Source: Gammaproteobacteria bacterium UBA3532
GTDB taxonomy: Bacteria > Pseudomonadota > Gammaproteobacteria > Enterobacterales > UBA3532
Direction of reading: 5' to 3'
Assembly: GCA_002376965.1 (NCBI GenBank)
Contig: DFOV01000309.1
Span: 1 to 18,095, forward strand
Length of the DNA: 18,095 nucleotides
Below the pieces are notes generated by a model. That model did not search any database. It worked only from the letters and a program-made list of their open reading frames with translations, and was not told where the DNA came from. The position numbers were made by a program, and so were the translations under genes. The stretch's first letter is position 1, and every line of letters starts with the position of its first letter. Positions 7,176 through 14,667 of the stretch are shown here, one piece after another.

Positions 7176-7745
7176 ATGACTGAACCAGAACATATTGGTA
7201 CAGAACAACATGAGATGGATCATATTGTTCAATCGACACAAACCCTAGTTAAAGCCAGTATTGTTGCCTTCATTTTTGCAGCAGTCGGTTTAATGACCAT
7301 CATCTTACCAGCAGAGTATGGCATCGACCCGACAGGTATAGGTAAAGCTATGGGGCTTACCGTGTTATCCGATCCTATTGAGGTTAAGCGACCAGATAAC
7401 CTGATAAACACTCAAACAGAGCGCGACTATACGGAAGATAGTGTTGAAATCACAGTGATGGCCAATCAAGGACTTGAATATAAGTTCGATATAGAAAAAG
7501 GCGACGCCATACGATATGCCTGGACATCAAGCGCCCCGCTTTTTTTTGACTTTCACGGTGAACCGAAAGGCGATACAACCGGATATTTCGAAAGCTATAC
7601 CATAAGCACATCAGATGAAGTGAGCGGCATGTTTACCGCATCGTTTGATGGGTCACACGGATGGTACTGGAAAAATACCAGCAATTCGCCGATTGTTGTC
7701 AGCTTGAAAACGGAAGGCAACTATCTCCTTATCGGTGTAAAGTAA
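7176..7745 (+). CDS. single-pass 'transmembrane anchor' protein
   Basis: A 189-residue protein with a short acidic, His-containing cytoplasmic start (about 1-23), one membrane helix (about 25-44) and an extracytoplasmic domain of some 140 residues. The outer domain is beta-rich and carries FDFHGEP and FDGSHGWYWKN segments, whose His and aromatic residues are typical of the proteins labelled 'transmembrane anchor' beside HupE/UreJ genes. The biochemical role is unknown. AAAGG overlaps the end of the HupE gene, so the two are coupled. A 13-bp hairpin follows, ending the operon. Inference: it may work with HupE and the DUF6488-like protein in a periplasmic metal-handling complex. Confidence 0.75.
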   Translation: MTEPEHIGTEQHEMDHIVQSTQTLVKASIVAFIFAAVGLMTIILPAEYGIDPTGIGKAMGLTVLSDPIEVKRPDNLINTQTERDYTEDSVEITVMANQGLEYKFDIEKGDAIRYAWTSSAPLFFDFHGEPKGDTTGYFESYTISTSDEVSGMFTASFDGSHGWYWKNTSNSPIVVSLKTEGNYLLIGVK

Positions 7746-7752
7746 ATACTAT

Positions 7753-7800
7753 CGGGCTTGGTTTGCAATCACAACAGGTCAGCGAAACAAACCAGGCCCG
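7753..7800. terminator. 13-bp hairpin between convergent genes
   Basis: Bases 7753-7765 pair with 7788-7800 over 13 positions (one G-U wobble) around a 22-nt loop. It lies 7 nt after the anchor-gene stop and 44 nt from the dmeF stop on the other strand, so it probably serves as a shared bidirectional terminator. No strong T-tract follows on either side, which lowers certainty. Confidence 0.6.
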
Positions 7801-7844
7801 CTTAAATAGCAAGCTCTCAACATTAAAACCACCGAGATAATTCA

Positions 7845-8801
7845 TCACACCGCCCGCTCGTTGACCTCAACTGATATATGAGACAACTGTGGAATGGCCA
7901 ATACCAACTGATGTTTATATTCATCAGGGGCCAGTGGCTTAGATGTTGCCATCGAGAGTATTAATGACCAATGCTCCGGCGCAACCTTCCAAACATGCAG
8001 ATCAGTAATAACGGTATCTCCATACTGGCCAATAACACCTCTAATCTCTGATACCACCAAAGAACTTGCCGACTTATCAAGCAACACGTCAGCCGATTCA
8101 CTAATCAGCAAATAGGACCATCGAGAAATCACCACGGCTCCTATAATCCCCATAAGAGCATCCATCCACACCCACCCAAAATAAAGGCCAGCTAATAACG
8201 CCACGATCGCCAAAATAGAGGTCAAGGTGTCAGCCAATACATGAAAATAGGCGGCTTTTAGATTGTGGTCATGATGATGGAGATGATGGCCACTGTCTTG
8301 GTGATGGTGATGACGACTATGATCATGATGATGGGCATGCTCATCTGGAGCACTATGCAATAAAAAGACAGAAGCAATATTCACCATCAAGCCAATAATC
8401 GCTACCCAAATGGCTTCATTAAAATGAATCGGTTGTGGCTCGATCAAGCGCTGAATTGACTCAATAATCATCATTAGCGCCACAATCGCCAAAGCAACTG
8501 CGCTGGCAAAACCTCCCAAATAAGTCACCTTACCCGTGCCGAAACTAAAATCACTATTTGTTGCGTTTTTCTGAGCGTAAGAATAGGCAAATATCGCGAT
8601 GGCGAATGCAGCGGAATGCGTTCCCATGTGCCAACCATCAGCAAGGAGCGCCATCGACCCCGACCAAGAGCCTGCAGCAATTTCCAACACCATGACCACG
8701 GTGGTAAGCCAAAAAACATGCTTTACCTTCCTTTTGTGAGCATGGCTATCTGCCGCAAAGTTATGGGAGTGTTTCAATGACACATCTTGAATGTCTGACA
8801 T
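7845..8801 (-). CDS. dmeF: cation diffusion facilitator, DmeF-type Co(II)/Ni(II) exporter
   Basis: A 318-residue inner-membrane antiporter of the CDF family. I place the start at ATG 8801 (MSDIQD...), with AGGAC at 8809-8813; a longer frame to 8897 would add 32 residues unlike a CDF N-terminus. Six membrane segments are visible. The transport-site residues are in TM2 (LLADGWHMGTH, D55 and H58) and TM5 (HVLADTL, H187 and D191). The DGWHMGTH form is typical of DmeF. Between TM4 and TM5 is a very His-rich loop (155-179), and His residues are also present near the N-terminus (H11, H13, H20, H22). Known DmeF proteins export cobalt and nickel using the proton gradient. The cytoplasmic C-terminal domain (about 245-318) is normal. 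It is convergent with the HupE gene group. Confidence 0.92.
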   Translation of the reverse strand: MSDIQDVSLKHSHNFAADSHAHKRKVKHVFWLTTVVMVLEIAAGSWSGSMALLADGWHMGTHSAAFAIAIFAYSYAQKNATNSDFSFGTGKVTYLGGFASAVALAIVALMMIIESIQRLIEPQPIHFNEAIWVAIIGLMVNIASVFLLHSAPDEHAHHHDHSRHHHHQDSGHHLHHHDHNLKAAYFHVLADTLTSILAIVALLAGLYFGWVWMDALMGIIGAVVISRWSYLLISESADVLLDKSASSLVVSEIRGVIGQYGDTVITDLHVWKVAPEHWSLILSMATSKPLAPDEYKHQLVLAIPQLSHISVEVNERAV

Positions 8802-9043
8802 ACAGTACGTCCTATGCAATAACAGAGATACAGGCCCTAACGAATTTGAAAACTTACTTCCCGAATGAGAGGGGAACGTAGCTATTCTACTCAACAATAA
8901 GAAGCATATGATGAATTAGCGCAAAATCCAGCGAGAACCATGTACTCTCCAAGCGCGGCGCGCTCAGACATAAAACTGTCATATTCAGGTCGTAATCTGA
9001 GCAGTGAACTGCTGCTTGATATATAAGCCTGGATATATAGATA
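8802..9043. promoter_or_regulatory. divergent dmeF/chemoreceptor control region
   Basis: These 242 nt separate divergent starts and contain no gene. Two symmetric elements are visible: the perfect palindrome AGCAGT-GA-ACTGCT (9000-9013), some 30 nt before the chemoreceptor start, and a weaker TTCCC (8858-8862) / GGGAA (8872-8876) repeat nearer dmeF. No DmeR-type regulator gene is adjacent. A weak GGA at 9031-9033 precedes the chemoreceptor ATG. Confidence 0.4.
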
Positions 9044-10863
9044 ATGAAGCTACGCCATCTCATTACGATCAATACCGCTGCGCTAGTCGCTATCGCCATT
9101 ACCATCGCCGCAAGCCTATACTGGGGATTGCAAGAATTCAAAAAGCCGCGATTGATGAAAGATGCCTATTTTTCCATTCGCTATCAAGTATCCCAGCAGT
9201 TACACCAACATATCGAAGCCTACCTATCCAGCGGCGATGCCACCCGTTTAGGAGAGGCCGAGCAATTGCTCGAAACTCTGGCACAGCAGCAGGTTATTCA
9301 ACTACCGCCATCCGTTCAGCCTATTCTTCTCGAGCAATTTGAGCGCATCCGAACCTATATCCAAACCCGCTTACGTGCGGCAGGAAAGCTATCTGGCAGC
9401 CACCTCCAAACCTTACTGATTCAAAACGAACGCGATTTTTCCGATGGATTGCAGGCACTCGCCCTGTATGCGGGTGATGGCCACGACAAAACGCCTCAAC
9501 ACGCCTTTGATTACCTTCAAATCATTAATCAGCTATCTACTATTTCAGCGAAACGCTCTCAATACCGAGAAAAATATTTTGAAACGCTTTCTACCCAGCA
9601 TTTAGCCCGAATTGAAGAATATCAACAAGAATTAGAAATAGCGCTGGAAAAACTAGAGAGCTTGCCCCCTCTTGGTATTTACCGCGAGCAGGAAACAGTC
9701 GATGACGATTTACTACTATTTGAAGAAGCCGATGCCGAACCCGCTGAAGTCGGCGTCGAACAGAAAAGCGAGTTAACCAGCCTGTGCCGACGCTTCCCCA
9801 TCGAGCTAGCTAACACACAAAAGCTGCTGACCCGCATTGCACAAACCCAACAAGATACCCATCAGCTGATCAGTACCGCCCAAGCAGAGATTGCCGGGCT
9901 AGAACAGAAAATACAAACCAGCTTTAAAGCAATTGAGCAGCGCGTTGTGCTGCTGTTTGGCTTTATCGTTATTCTGATTGTCTTACTCGCGGTTATTATC
10001 TATCGCATTCAACAACTCATTACTCAAGCCTTACTTAATATAGTACCCGTGGCCATCAGCTACGCCGATGGCGATCTCAGTGCCAGCTATCAGATCAATG
10101 CACGCAGTGAAGAATTACAGCAACTTGAGCAGGCATTGAACAGCTAGCAAACTCGGTACAAGATCTTGCAGAAAACACCAACCAAAGTGCCACAGCAGTC
10201 ACCAATACCGAAGCCGTTGCGCTACGATCCCAATCCACCTTTCAAAAGGCCGCCAGTCAAATAGAATGCCTGGTTGGTGATGTGATGGAGGATGCCACCA
10301 CGATAGAGAAACTGGCCAGTTTCAGCAAAGAGATCAGTTCGATGGTCGGCCTGATTGAAAATATAGCCACCCAGACCAACCTGCTAGCGCTCAACGCGGC
10401 CATTGAAGCAGCCAGGGCTGGAGCGCATGGACGAGGCTTTGCCGTGGTTGCCGATGAAGTGCGCCAACTATCTCACCAAACCGGCCATCTAACAGATAAA
10501 ATCAAAGCGACCATCAGCGATTTGCAAGCCCTGTCACATGAAGCCCACGCCAATATCAAAGATCAGGCCGAACGCGCCCAGTACAGCCAGCATGAGCTAC
10601 AGGAAACCAGTGAAGCCATGGCGCTTATGGTCAAAGAAATAAATACTATAAAAGCAGCAACAACCAGTATAGCTACCACCGCCGAGGAGCAATCCAGCGT
10701 TGCCGATGATATCAAACACAACCTGCTAAGCGTTATCCAAGCCAGCCAAAACTCAACCCAAACCGCAGAACAAACCCTGCAAAAAAGCCAGGATTTAGCC
10801 AATCACGCTATTCAACTGGAACAAGCCATCCGGCGTTTTCATGGTGGGGTGGAGTTGTTTTAG
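9044..10863 (+). pseudogene. methyl-accepting chemotaxis protein, broken by one frameshift
   Basis: Two reading frames together make one chemoreceptor of about 606 residues. The first (9044-10147) has TM1 (about 9-27), a long extracytoplasmic part (about 30-300, helical, with an acidic insert DDDLLLFEEADAEPAE), TM2 (about 302-325) and a HAMP domain (YADGDLSASY...[11 protein letters not shown]) that stops at TAG 10145-10147. The signalling part continues in another frame from about 10141 ([17 protein letters not shown]) to 10863 and includes the conserved hairpin tip [23 protein letters not shown] and [12 protein letters not shown]. The junction fits loss of one base near 10139-10147: adding one base restores ALN-x-LANSV, as in intact HAMP domains. 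There is no C-terminal CheR/CheB pentapeptide. It may be a real recent mutation or a sequencing error; the rest of both frames is clean. An in-frame restart at ATG 10282 would give only a soluble fragment. Confidence 0.85.
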
Positions 10864-11154
10864 AAGGGACTATCGGAATTGCTGTTGATGTAGCCCCTCC
10901 CCAGAATGCTAGCTCATCCCAAACGGATAGAGGATCTAAGCAATCAAGACCTTAACGAATGGCCGTTATAACATGCCCAATAGTTCAGGGTTAACTTCAG
11001 GCTTAGTCAGGTGATTGCTATAGTTTGAAAGTGTTTTGATAGTCACAACCAAAATGACCTCAAAAACCTGCTGTTTAGTAAACAGAGAAGAGTCCACAAA
11101 ACCAGCATCGGCATCTTGAGGGAAAAAGCCCCTCTATCCTGATGTGAAGTGTTA
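10864..11154. other. 291-nt intergenic region, no gene
   Basis: No reading frame with a ribosome site is visible. It holds a perfect palindrome, CTGTTTA-G-TAAACAG (11071-11085), and a short GAGGG/CCCTC stem (11118-11122 with 11130-11134) just past the stop of the minus-strand gene, which could be a weak terminator for it. Nothing else is supported. Confidence 0.5.
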
Positions 11155-11748
11155 TTAACCTTGGTGTTCTACAACCACGACCTGCACTTTATTACTTGGC
11201 TTAGCGCCATTGTCTAAGCGATTCAATTCAAGCCCATTCGCCGCCAACACATCACCCAAGAAGAAACAGGCATGCACTTTGCTCAGAGCAGTCGGCATGG
11301 AAAAGTAAAATGTCGGTTCAATGGATGGGTATATCAACTCAATCCCACAGGCTTCTTCCACCATAAGACCAATAAACCGCAAAGACATGCCCTCCGCATC
11401 AAAGCGAAGTGTCTCACCGGAAGTAGCTTTAGTGAGCGGCGATGTTAACGTCTGTTTATTTCGTTGTTGAATAGTATAAAAACGCCCAAGTGCAGGATCG
11501 CTTTGCAGCCACAAAACACGGCTATATTCCGTTGCAACACAGTTCACTTCAGTATCTCGCCCCCTTTCAGCCCGCTCGGCAACAGAAAGCGAGGCAACTA
11601 CAGGCTGAGCAACGGCTTTTGCATAATCAGCCACGGGCCAATAGGTATCAGGTGTCAGGTTGTCAGAAGGACATGCAAATGCGCTCGAACCGTAGGAAAA
11701 GCACAACACCCAAACACCTGTTAACAACCACTGCATTAAGAACGCCAT
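11155..11748 (-). CDS. exported protein of unknown function, paired with the coiled-coil gene
   Basis: A 197-residue protein with a Sec signal peptide (hydrophobic 5-23, likely cut AFA before C26). The mature protein has four Cys (26, 70, 134 and 161, approximately), which could form disulfides in the periplasm. The AFAC cut site is a poor lipobox, so a soluble form is likelier than a lipoprotein. The C-terminal half (LRFIGLMVEEACGIELIYPSIEP ... VLAANGLELNRLDNG ... KVQVVVVE) recalls the small alpha/beta fold of secretin and TonB short N-terminal (STN) domains, but this is only a resemblance. It begins 6 nt after the stop of the 417-residue gene, so they are co-transcribed. No family is recognised. 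Confidence 0.7.
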   Translation of the reverse strand: MAFLMQWLLTGVWVLCFSYGSSAFACPSDNLTPDTYWPVADYAKAVAQPVVASLSVAERAERGRDTEVNCVATEYSRVLWLQSDPALGRFYTIQQRNKQTLTSPLTKATSGETLRFDAEGMSLRFIGLMVEEACGIELIYPSIEPTFYFSMPTALSKVHACFFLGDVLAANGLELNRLDNGAKPSNKVQVVVVEHQG

Positions 11749-11754
11749 AACAAC

Positions 11755-13008
11755 CTATTTGGTAGTGAATTGAATTGTCACCGGTGGTAACTCTGCTTTA
11801 TAAGTAGCAATCGTATTTTTCAGCGCATCTATCTTATGCTCTAACGAGGTTACTTGATCTTGTAACTGCACAAAAGTAACCAGCCTCTCATTGGCTACTC
11901 GGACGGGCTCGGCCACCCTGTGACCAAACTCCAGAAGATTAACCCCTGCTTCGACCTTGACTTGCGCATCGCCGAAAGTAGTGTTGATGGGAGGAATGGG
12001 GGTAGTGACCAGTATCTTACCATCCTCTGTCGCCAGTGGCCCAGCACTGACACGCAGAGGTGCTCCATCATCAAATGCCGGAGCCTTCGTCGTAACATCG
12101 CCCTGTTTCACTTCAACACGCCCTTTGGAGTCAATGCCCAGCCCTGTCGTCTTCTCCCCAGCGGTAGCTGTAAAACCTCCTTCAGTAGAAGCCTTGGCTT
12201 TCAGATTGACGGGGACGGAAGCCACTTTCGATTCAAGAGAGACTTCAGCATTTGCAACCAGTATATCACGCTGTTGTCTTGGCTGAATTTCAATGTTATT
12301 GCGCTGCTCTTTCAGCTGGCTCAGCTCCTGACGATATTGCTCCAATTTCTGCTTATATGGCTGCAATTCTTGCGCCTTATCTTGCTCAAGAATGATGGTC
12401 CCACCAACTACTTGGCCCCCTTCACTTTTATGCATGACACCCGTTACTTTTCTACCCAACAAGGTATCCCCCACCTGGATTGAAGAGAGTTGCGGTGAAT
12501 GAACCTCAAGCTCAATCGTTCCTGCATTCGGAGCGGTCCTATTTACCAACGTTTCCATCTGCTTTAATAACCCCTGATCCACACCTCCCCGACGGAAATA
12601 GGTCGGGTATTGAAGCGGCGCATTCTGATAACTACCCTTGCCCATAACAGAGTTAAGCGAACCAGACCCCAAGCCAGACTCTGGCCAATCGTTAGCCATT
12701 ATGGGGTTATTAGCCTGATCGCCTGCCCCGTTAGTGCCGACAGCGCGTATATTTTGATTTAATTGCGAGGCATCTGCTATCCCATTTTTGGCTAACTCCC
12801 CCTCAATCACGCGATAAGCCTTGTCGGCAACAGCCGGGGTTTTCTCATTAGCACCTACCAGCCATTGAGCCAATTGATACGTATCGACCTGACCTTTTGT
12901 ATTTGTGACACTTCCAATAACACTTTTCGCCGAATGTGAACCGATATTGGAATCAGCTAAGCGGTTGGCATTCATACTTGATGGGGCGTTGAGAGGTAAG
13001 GCGGGCAT
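11755..13008 (-). CDS. unrecognised 417-residue coiled-coil protein without signal peptide
   Basis: The protein starts MPALPLNAPSSMNANRLADS, with AAGGAA 8 nt upstream. It has no signal peptide and no membrane segment. The N-terminal 140 residues are polar and rich in Asn, Gly and Ser. A charged coiled coil spans about 205-240 (QDKAQELQPYKQKLEQYRQE...), followed by a beta-rich, Thr/Lys/Val-rich stretch (about 250-355) with repeated short strands (AEVSLESKVASV, GFTATAGEKTTG, GRVEVKQGDVTT). A second coiled coil lies at about 370-407 and the protein ends PPVTIQFTTK. The architecture looks like a secreted effector, structural or surface-associated protein exported by a non-Sec route, but no PAAR, MIX or LXG motif is seen. 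The immediately following gene encodes an exported protein. Function is unknown. Confidence 0.7.
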   Translation of the reverse strand: MPALPLNAPSSMNANRLADSNIGSHSAKSVIGSVTNTKGQVDTYQLAQWLVGANEKTPAVADKAYRVIEGELAKNGIADASQLNQNIRAVGTNGAGDQANNPIMANDWPESGLGSGSLNSVMGKGSYQNAPLQYPTYFRRGGVDQGLLKQMETLVNRTAPNAGTIELEVHSPQLSSIQVGDTLLGRKVTGVMHKSEGGQVVGGTIILEQDKAQELQPYKQKLEQYRQELSQLKEQRNNIEIQPRQQRDILVANAEVSLESKVASVPVNLKAKASTEGGFTATAGEKTTGLGIDSKGRVEVKQGDVTTKAPAFDDGAPLRVSAGPLATEDGKILVTTPIPPINTTFGDAQVKVEAGVNLLEFGHRVAEPVRVANERLVTFVQLQDQVTSLEHKIDALKNTIATYKAELPPVTIQFTTK

Positions 13009-13069
13009 GCTACATTCCTTGAAAAATTAAGATAGCTACAGATTATCCCTTTTTAGTGTTTGCAAGAAA

Positions 13070-13085
13070 TAAGGTGTTTCCCTTA
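13070..13085 (-). terminator. weak hairpin after the lysine operon
   Basis: On the minus strand a 5-bp stem (TAAGG/CCTTA) with a 6-nt loop lies 17 nt past the amaB stop and is followed by TTTCTT. It is short and low in GC, so it is only a candidate terminator. Confidence 0.3.
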
Positions 13086-13102
13086 GCTAGTGCCCCCTCA
13101 CT

Positions 13103-14638
13103 CTACTCAAACCGAATCCCCTGCGCCAATGGAAGATCCTCACCATAGTTAATGGTATTGGTAGCACGACGCATGTATTGCTTCCAGGCGTCTGAGCCTG
13201 ATTCTCTGCCACCACCGGTGTCTTTTTCGCCACCGAAAGCCCCACCAATTTCGGCACCCGATGTGCCAATATTCACGTTGGCGATGCCGCAGTCTGATCC
13301 GGCGGGGCTGAGAAACACTTCGGCATCACGAATGCGATTTGAAAAAATGGCTGATGATAATCCTTGTGGTACATTATTTTGCACATCGATTGCCTCTTCC
13401 AGGCTTTCCACCTCAACGATATACAGCAGTGGCGCAAAGGTCTCCTGCTGAAGGATGGGAGCATTTGCTGGCACAGTCATAATCGCTGGTTTGACGTAAA
13501 CGCCATCACCACAGACTGCATCAAGCCGTTCGCCGCCGATGACCAGCTCCCCGCCTTGCTGCTCAGCCAGGGTGATCGCTTCCTGCATGGCGACATAGCT
13601 TTTTTCATTAACCAGTGGTCCTACTAACGTGCCTTCGCTGCGCGGGTCGCCAATAACCAGAGACTGGTAGGCGCTGGTTAACTTTTCAATCATCGGCTTC
13701 ACCACATCCTTATGACAGATCAATCTACGCAATGACGTACAACGCTGACCACAAGTTCCAACAGCGGCAAAAACAGCGGCGCGCACAGCTAAAGCAAGAT
13801 CTGCACTCGGCATAACTATCATCGCATTATTGCCACCAAGCTCCAGTAAATAGCGCCCAAGCCGACTGGCAACCAGTGGCGCGACCTTTTTGCCCATTGC
13901 CACTGAGCCAGTTGCCGAAACCAAGGCGATGCGTTTATCCATGCAAATCTGCTCACCCAACCCCTTATCTCCACAACACAGCGAAGATATCGCCCATTGA
14001 GCAGCCTCGGTATTGTTGGTGGCTTGCACTAGCAAATCCTGCAATGCCATCGCACAAAGACCGGTTTGCTCTGATGGCTTCCAAACAATCGTATTACCAC
14101 AAACCAAAGCGATGGCGGCATTCCAGGCCCATACTGCCATGGGAAAATTGAACGCAGTAACTACCCCAACCACACCCAGCGGATGCCATTGCTCCATCAT
14201 GCGGTGGTTTGGCCTTTCCGTGGCGATGGTGAGTCCATATAATTGCCGTGATAAACCAACCGTAAAGTCGCAGACATCAATTACCTCCTGCACTTCGCCC
14301 ATGGCCTCAGCATGGATTTTTCCGACCTCAAGGGTAATCAGCTCCGCCAGCGCGCAGTGATGCTGGCGCACCAGTTGACCAAAGCGGCGCACTATTTCAC
14401 CTCGCTGGGGCGCAGGCACCTGACGCCATTGAAGAAAAGCTTGCTGAGCGTTGTCAATTGCCTGCTCCATCTGTTCTGAAGATGCCGAAGTGCATTGGCT
14501 GAGCAACATCCCATTCACTGGGCTCAAGGATTTGATGCCCTCGCCCAGCCCTACCCGATAGTCTCGACCGCTCATGAAGCCAGGATAATGCCCTTGCTGC
14601 TGAATTGCGGTGAACATAGTTTTCGCTTTTACTAACAT
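13103..14638 (-). CDS. amaB: L-aminoadipate-semialdehyde / piperideine-6-carboxylate dehydrogenase (AmaB, ALDH7 family)
   Basis: A 511-residue NAD-dependent aldehyde dehydrogenase close to bacterial AmaB and human antiquitin. It oxidises aminoadipate semialdehyde, in equilibrium with piperideine-6-carboxylate, to 2-aminoadipate in lysine breakdown. Catalytic residues are visible: Asn164 (TAFNFPMAVW), Glu266 (LELGGNN) and the nucleophile Cys300 (GTCGQRC). The co-enzyme segment WKPSEQT (186-192) and the late motif IGGAFGGEKDTGGGRESGSDAWKQY, split here as the family signature, also fit. I choose the ATG at 14638 because GGAGGAGGA (14645-14653) lies 6 nt before it; the frame to 14665 would overlap the upstream stop for no gain. 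It is the last gene of a three-gene operon and follows the dehydrogenase stop by 29 nt. Confidence 0.92.
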   Translation of the reverse strand: MLVKAKTMFTAIQQQGHYPGFMSGRDYRVGLGEGIKSLSPVNGMLLSQCTSASSEQMEQAIDNAQQAFLQWRQVPAPQRGEIVRRFGQLVRQHHCALAELITLEVGKIHAEAMGEVQEVIDVCDFTVGLSRQLYGLTIATERPNHRMMEQWHPLGVVGVVTAFNFPMAVWAWNAAIALVCGNTIVWKPSEQTGLCAMALQDLLVQATNNTEAAQWAISSLCCGDKGLGEQICMDKRIALVSATGSVAMGKKVAPLVASRLGRYLLELGGNNAMIVMPSADLALAVRAAVFAAVGTCGQRCTSLRRLICHKDVVKPMIEKLTSAYQSLVIGDPRSEGTLVGPLVNEKSYVAMQEAITLAEQQGGELVIGGERLDAVCGDGVYVKPAIMTVPANAPILQQETFAPLLYIVEVESLEEAIDVQNNVPQGLSSAIFSNRIRDAEVFLSPAGSDCGIANVNIGTSGAEIGGAFGGEKDTGGGRESGSDAWKQYMRRATNTINYGEDLPLAQGIRFE

Positions 14639-14644
14639 ACTGGT

Positions 14645-14653
14645 TCCTCCTCC
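14645..14653 (-). promoter_or_regulatory. strong ribosome binding site of amaB
   Basis: GGAGGAGGA on the minus strand, 6 nt before ATG 14638. It fixes the start and rules out the longer in-frame start at 14665. Confidence 0.8.
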
Positions 14654-14667
14654 ATTCTGGCGCACGG

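Noticed and set aside
8263..8352. dense ATG/CAT triplet repeats suggestive of a tandem repeat
   Set aside because: They are His codons of the metal-binding loop of DmeF, not an independent repeat or CRISPR.
8802..8897. upstream extension of dmeF to an earlier ATG
   Set aside because: The extra 32 residues do not resemble a CDF N-terminus, and AGGAC at 8809-8813 fits the ATG at 8801.
8971..9000. possible sigma-28 (flagellar) promoter before the chemoreceptor: TAAA followed by a GTCGTAAT-like element
   Set aside because: Only about half of the GCCGATAA positions match and the spacing is off, so it is not better than chance.
9004..9342. 112-codon plus-strand frame overlapping the chemoreceptor start
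   Set aside because: Arg/Ser/Tyr-rich shadow frame without a ribosome site; the 9044 frame has TM1 and continues as a receptor.
10282..10863. separate short cytoplasmic chemoreceptor gene
   Set aside because: Receptor-like sequence continues upstream of this ATG in the same frame to about 10141, joining the HAMP end of the first frame; there is no ribosome site at 10282.
11920..12483. 187-codon open frame on the plus strand
   Set aside because: It lies wholly antisense to the 417-residue gene, has odd composition for a protein (many Leu, Phe, Arg and Cys in runs) and no ribosome site; the minus-strand frame is longer with a good start.
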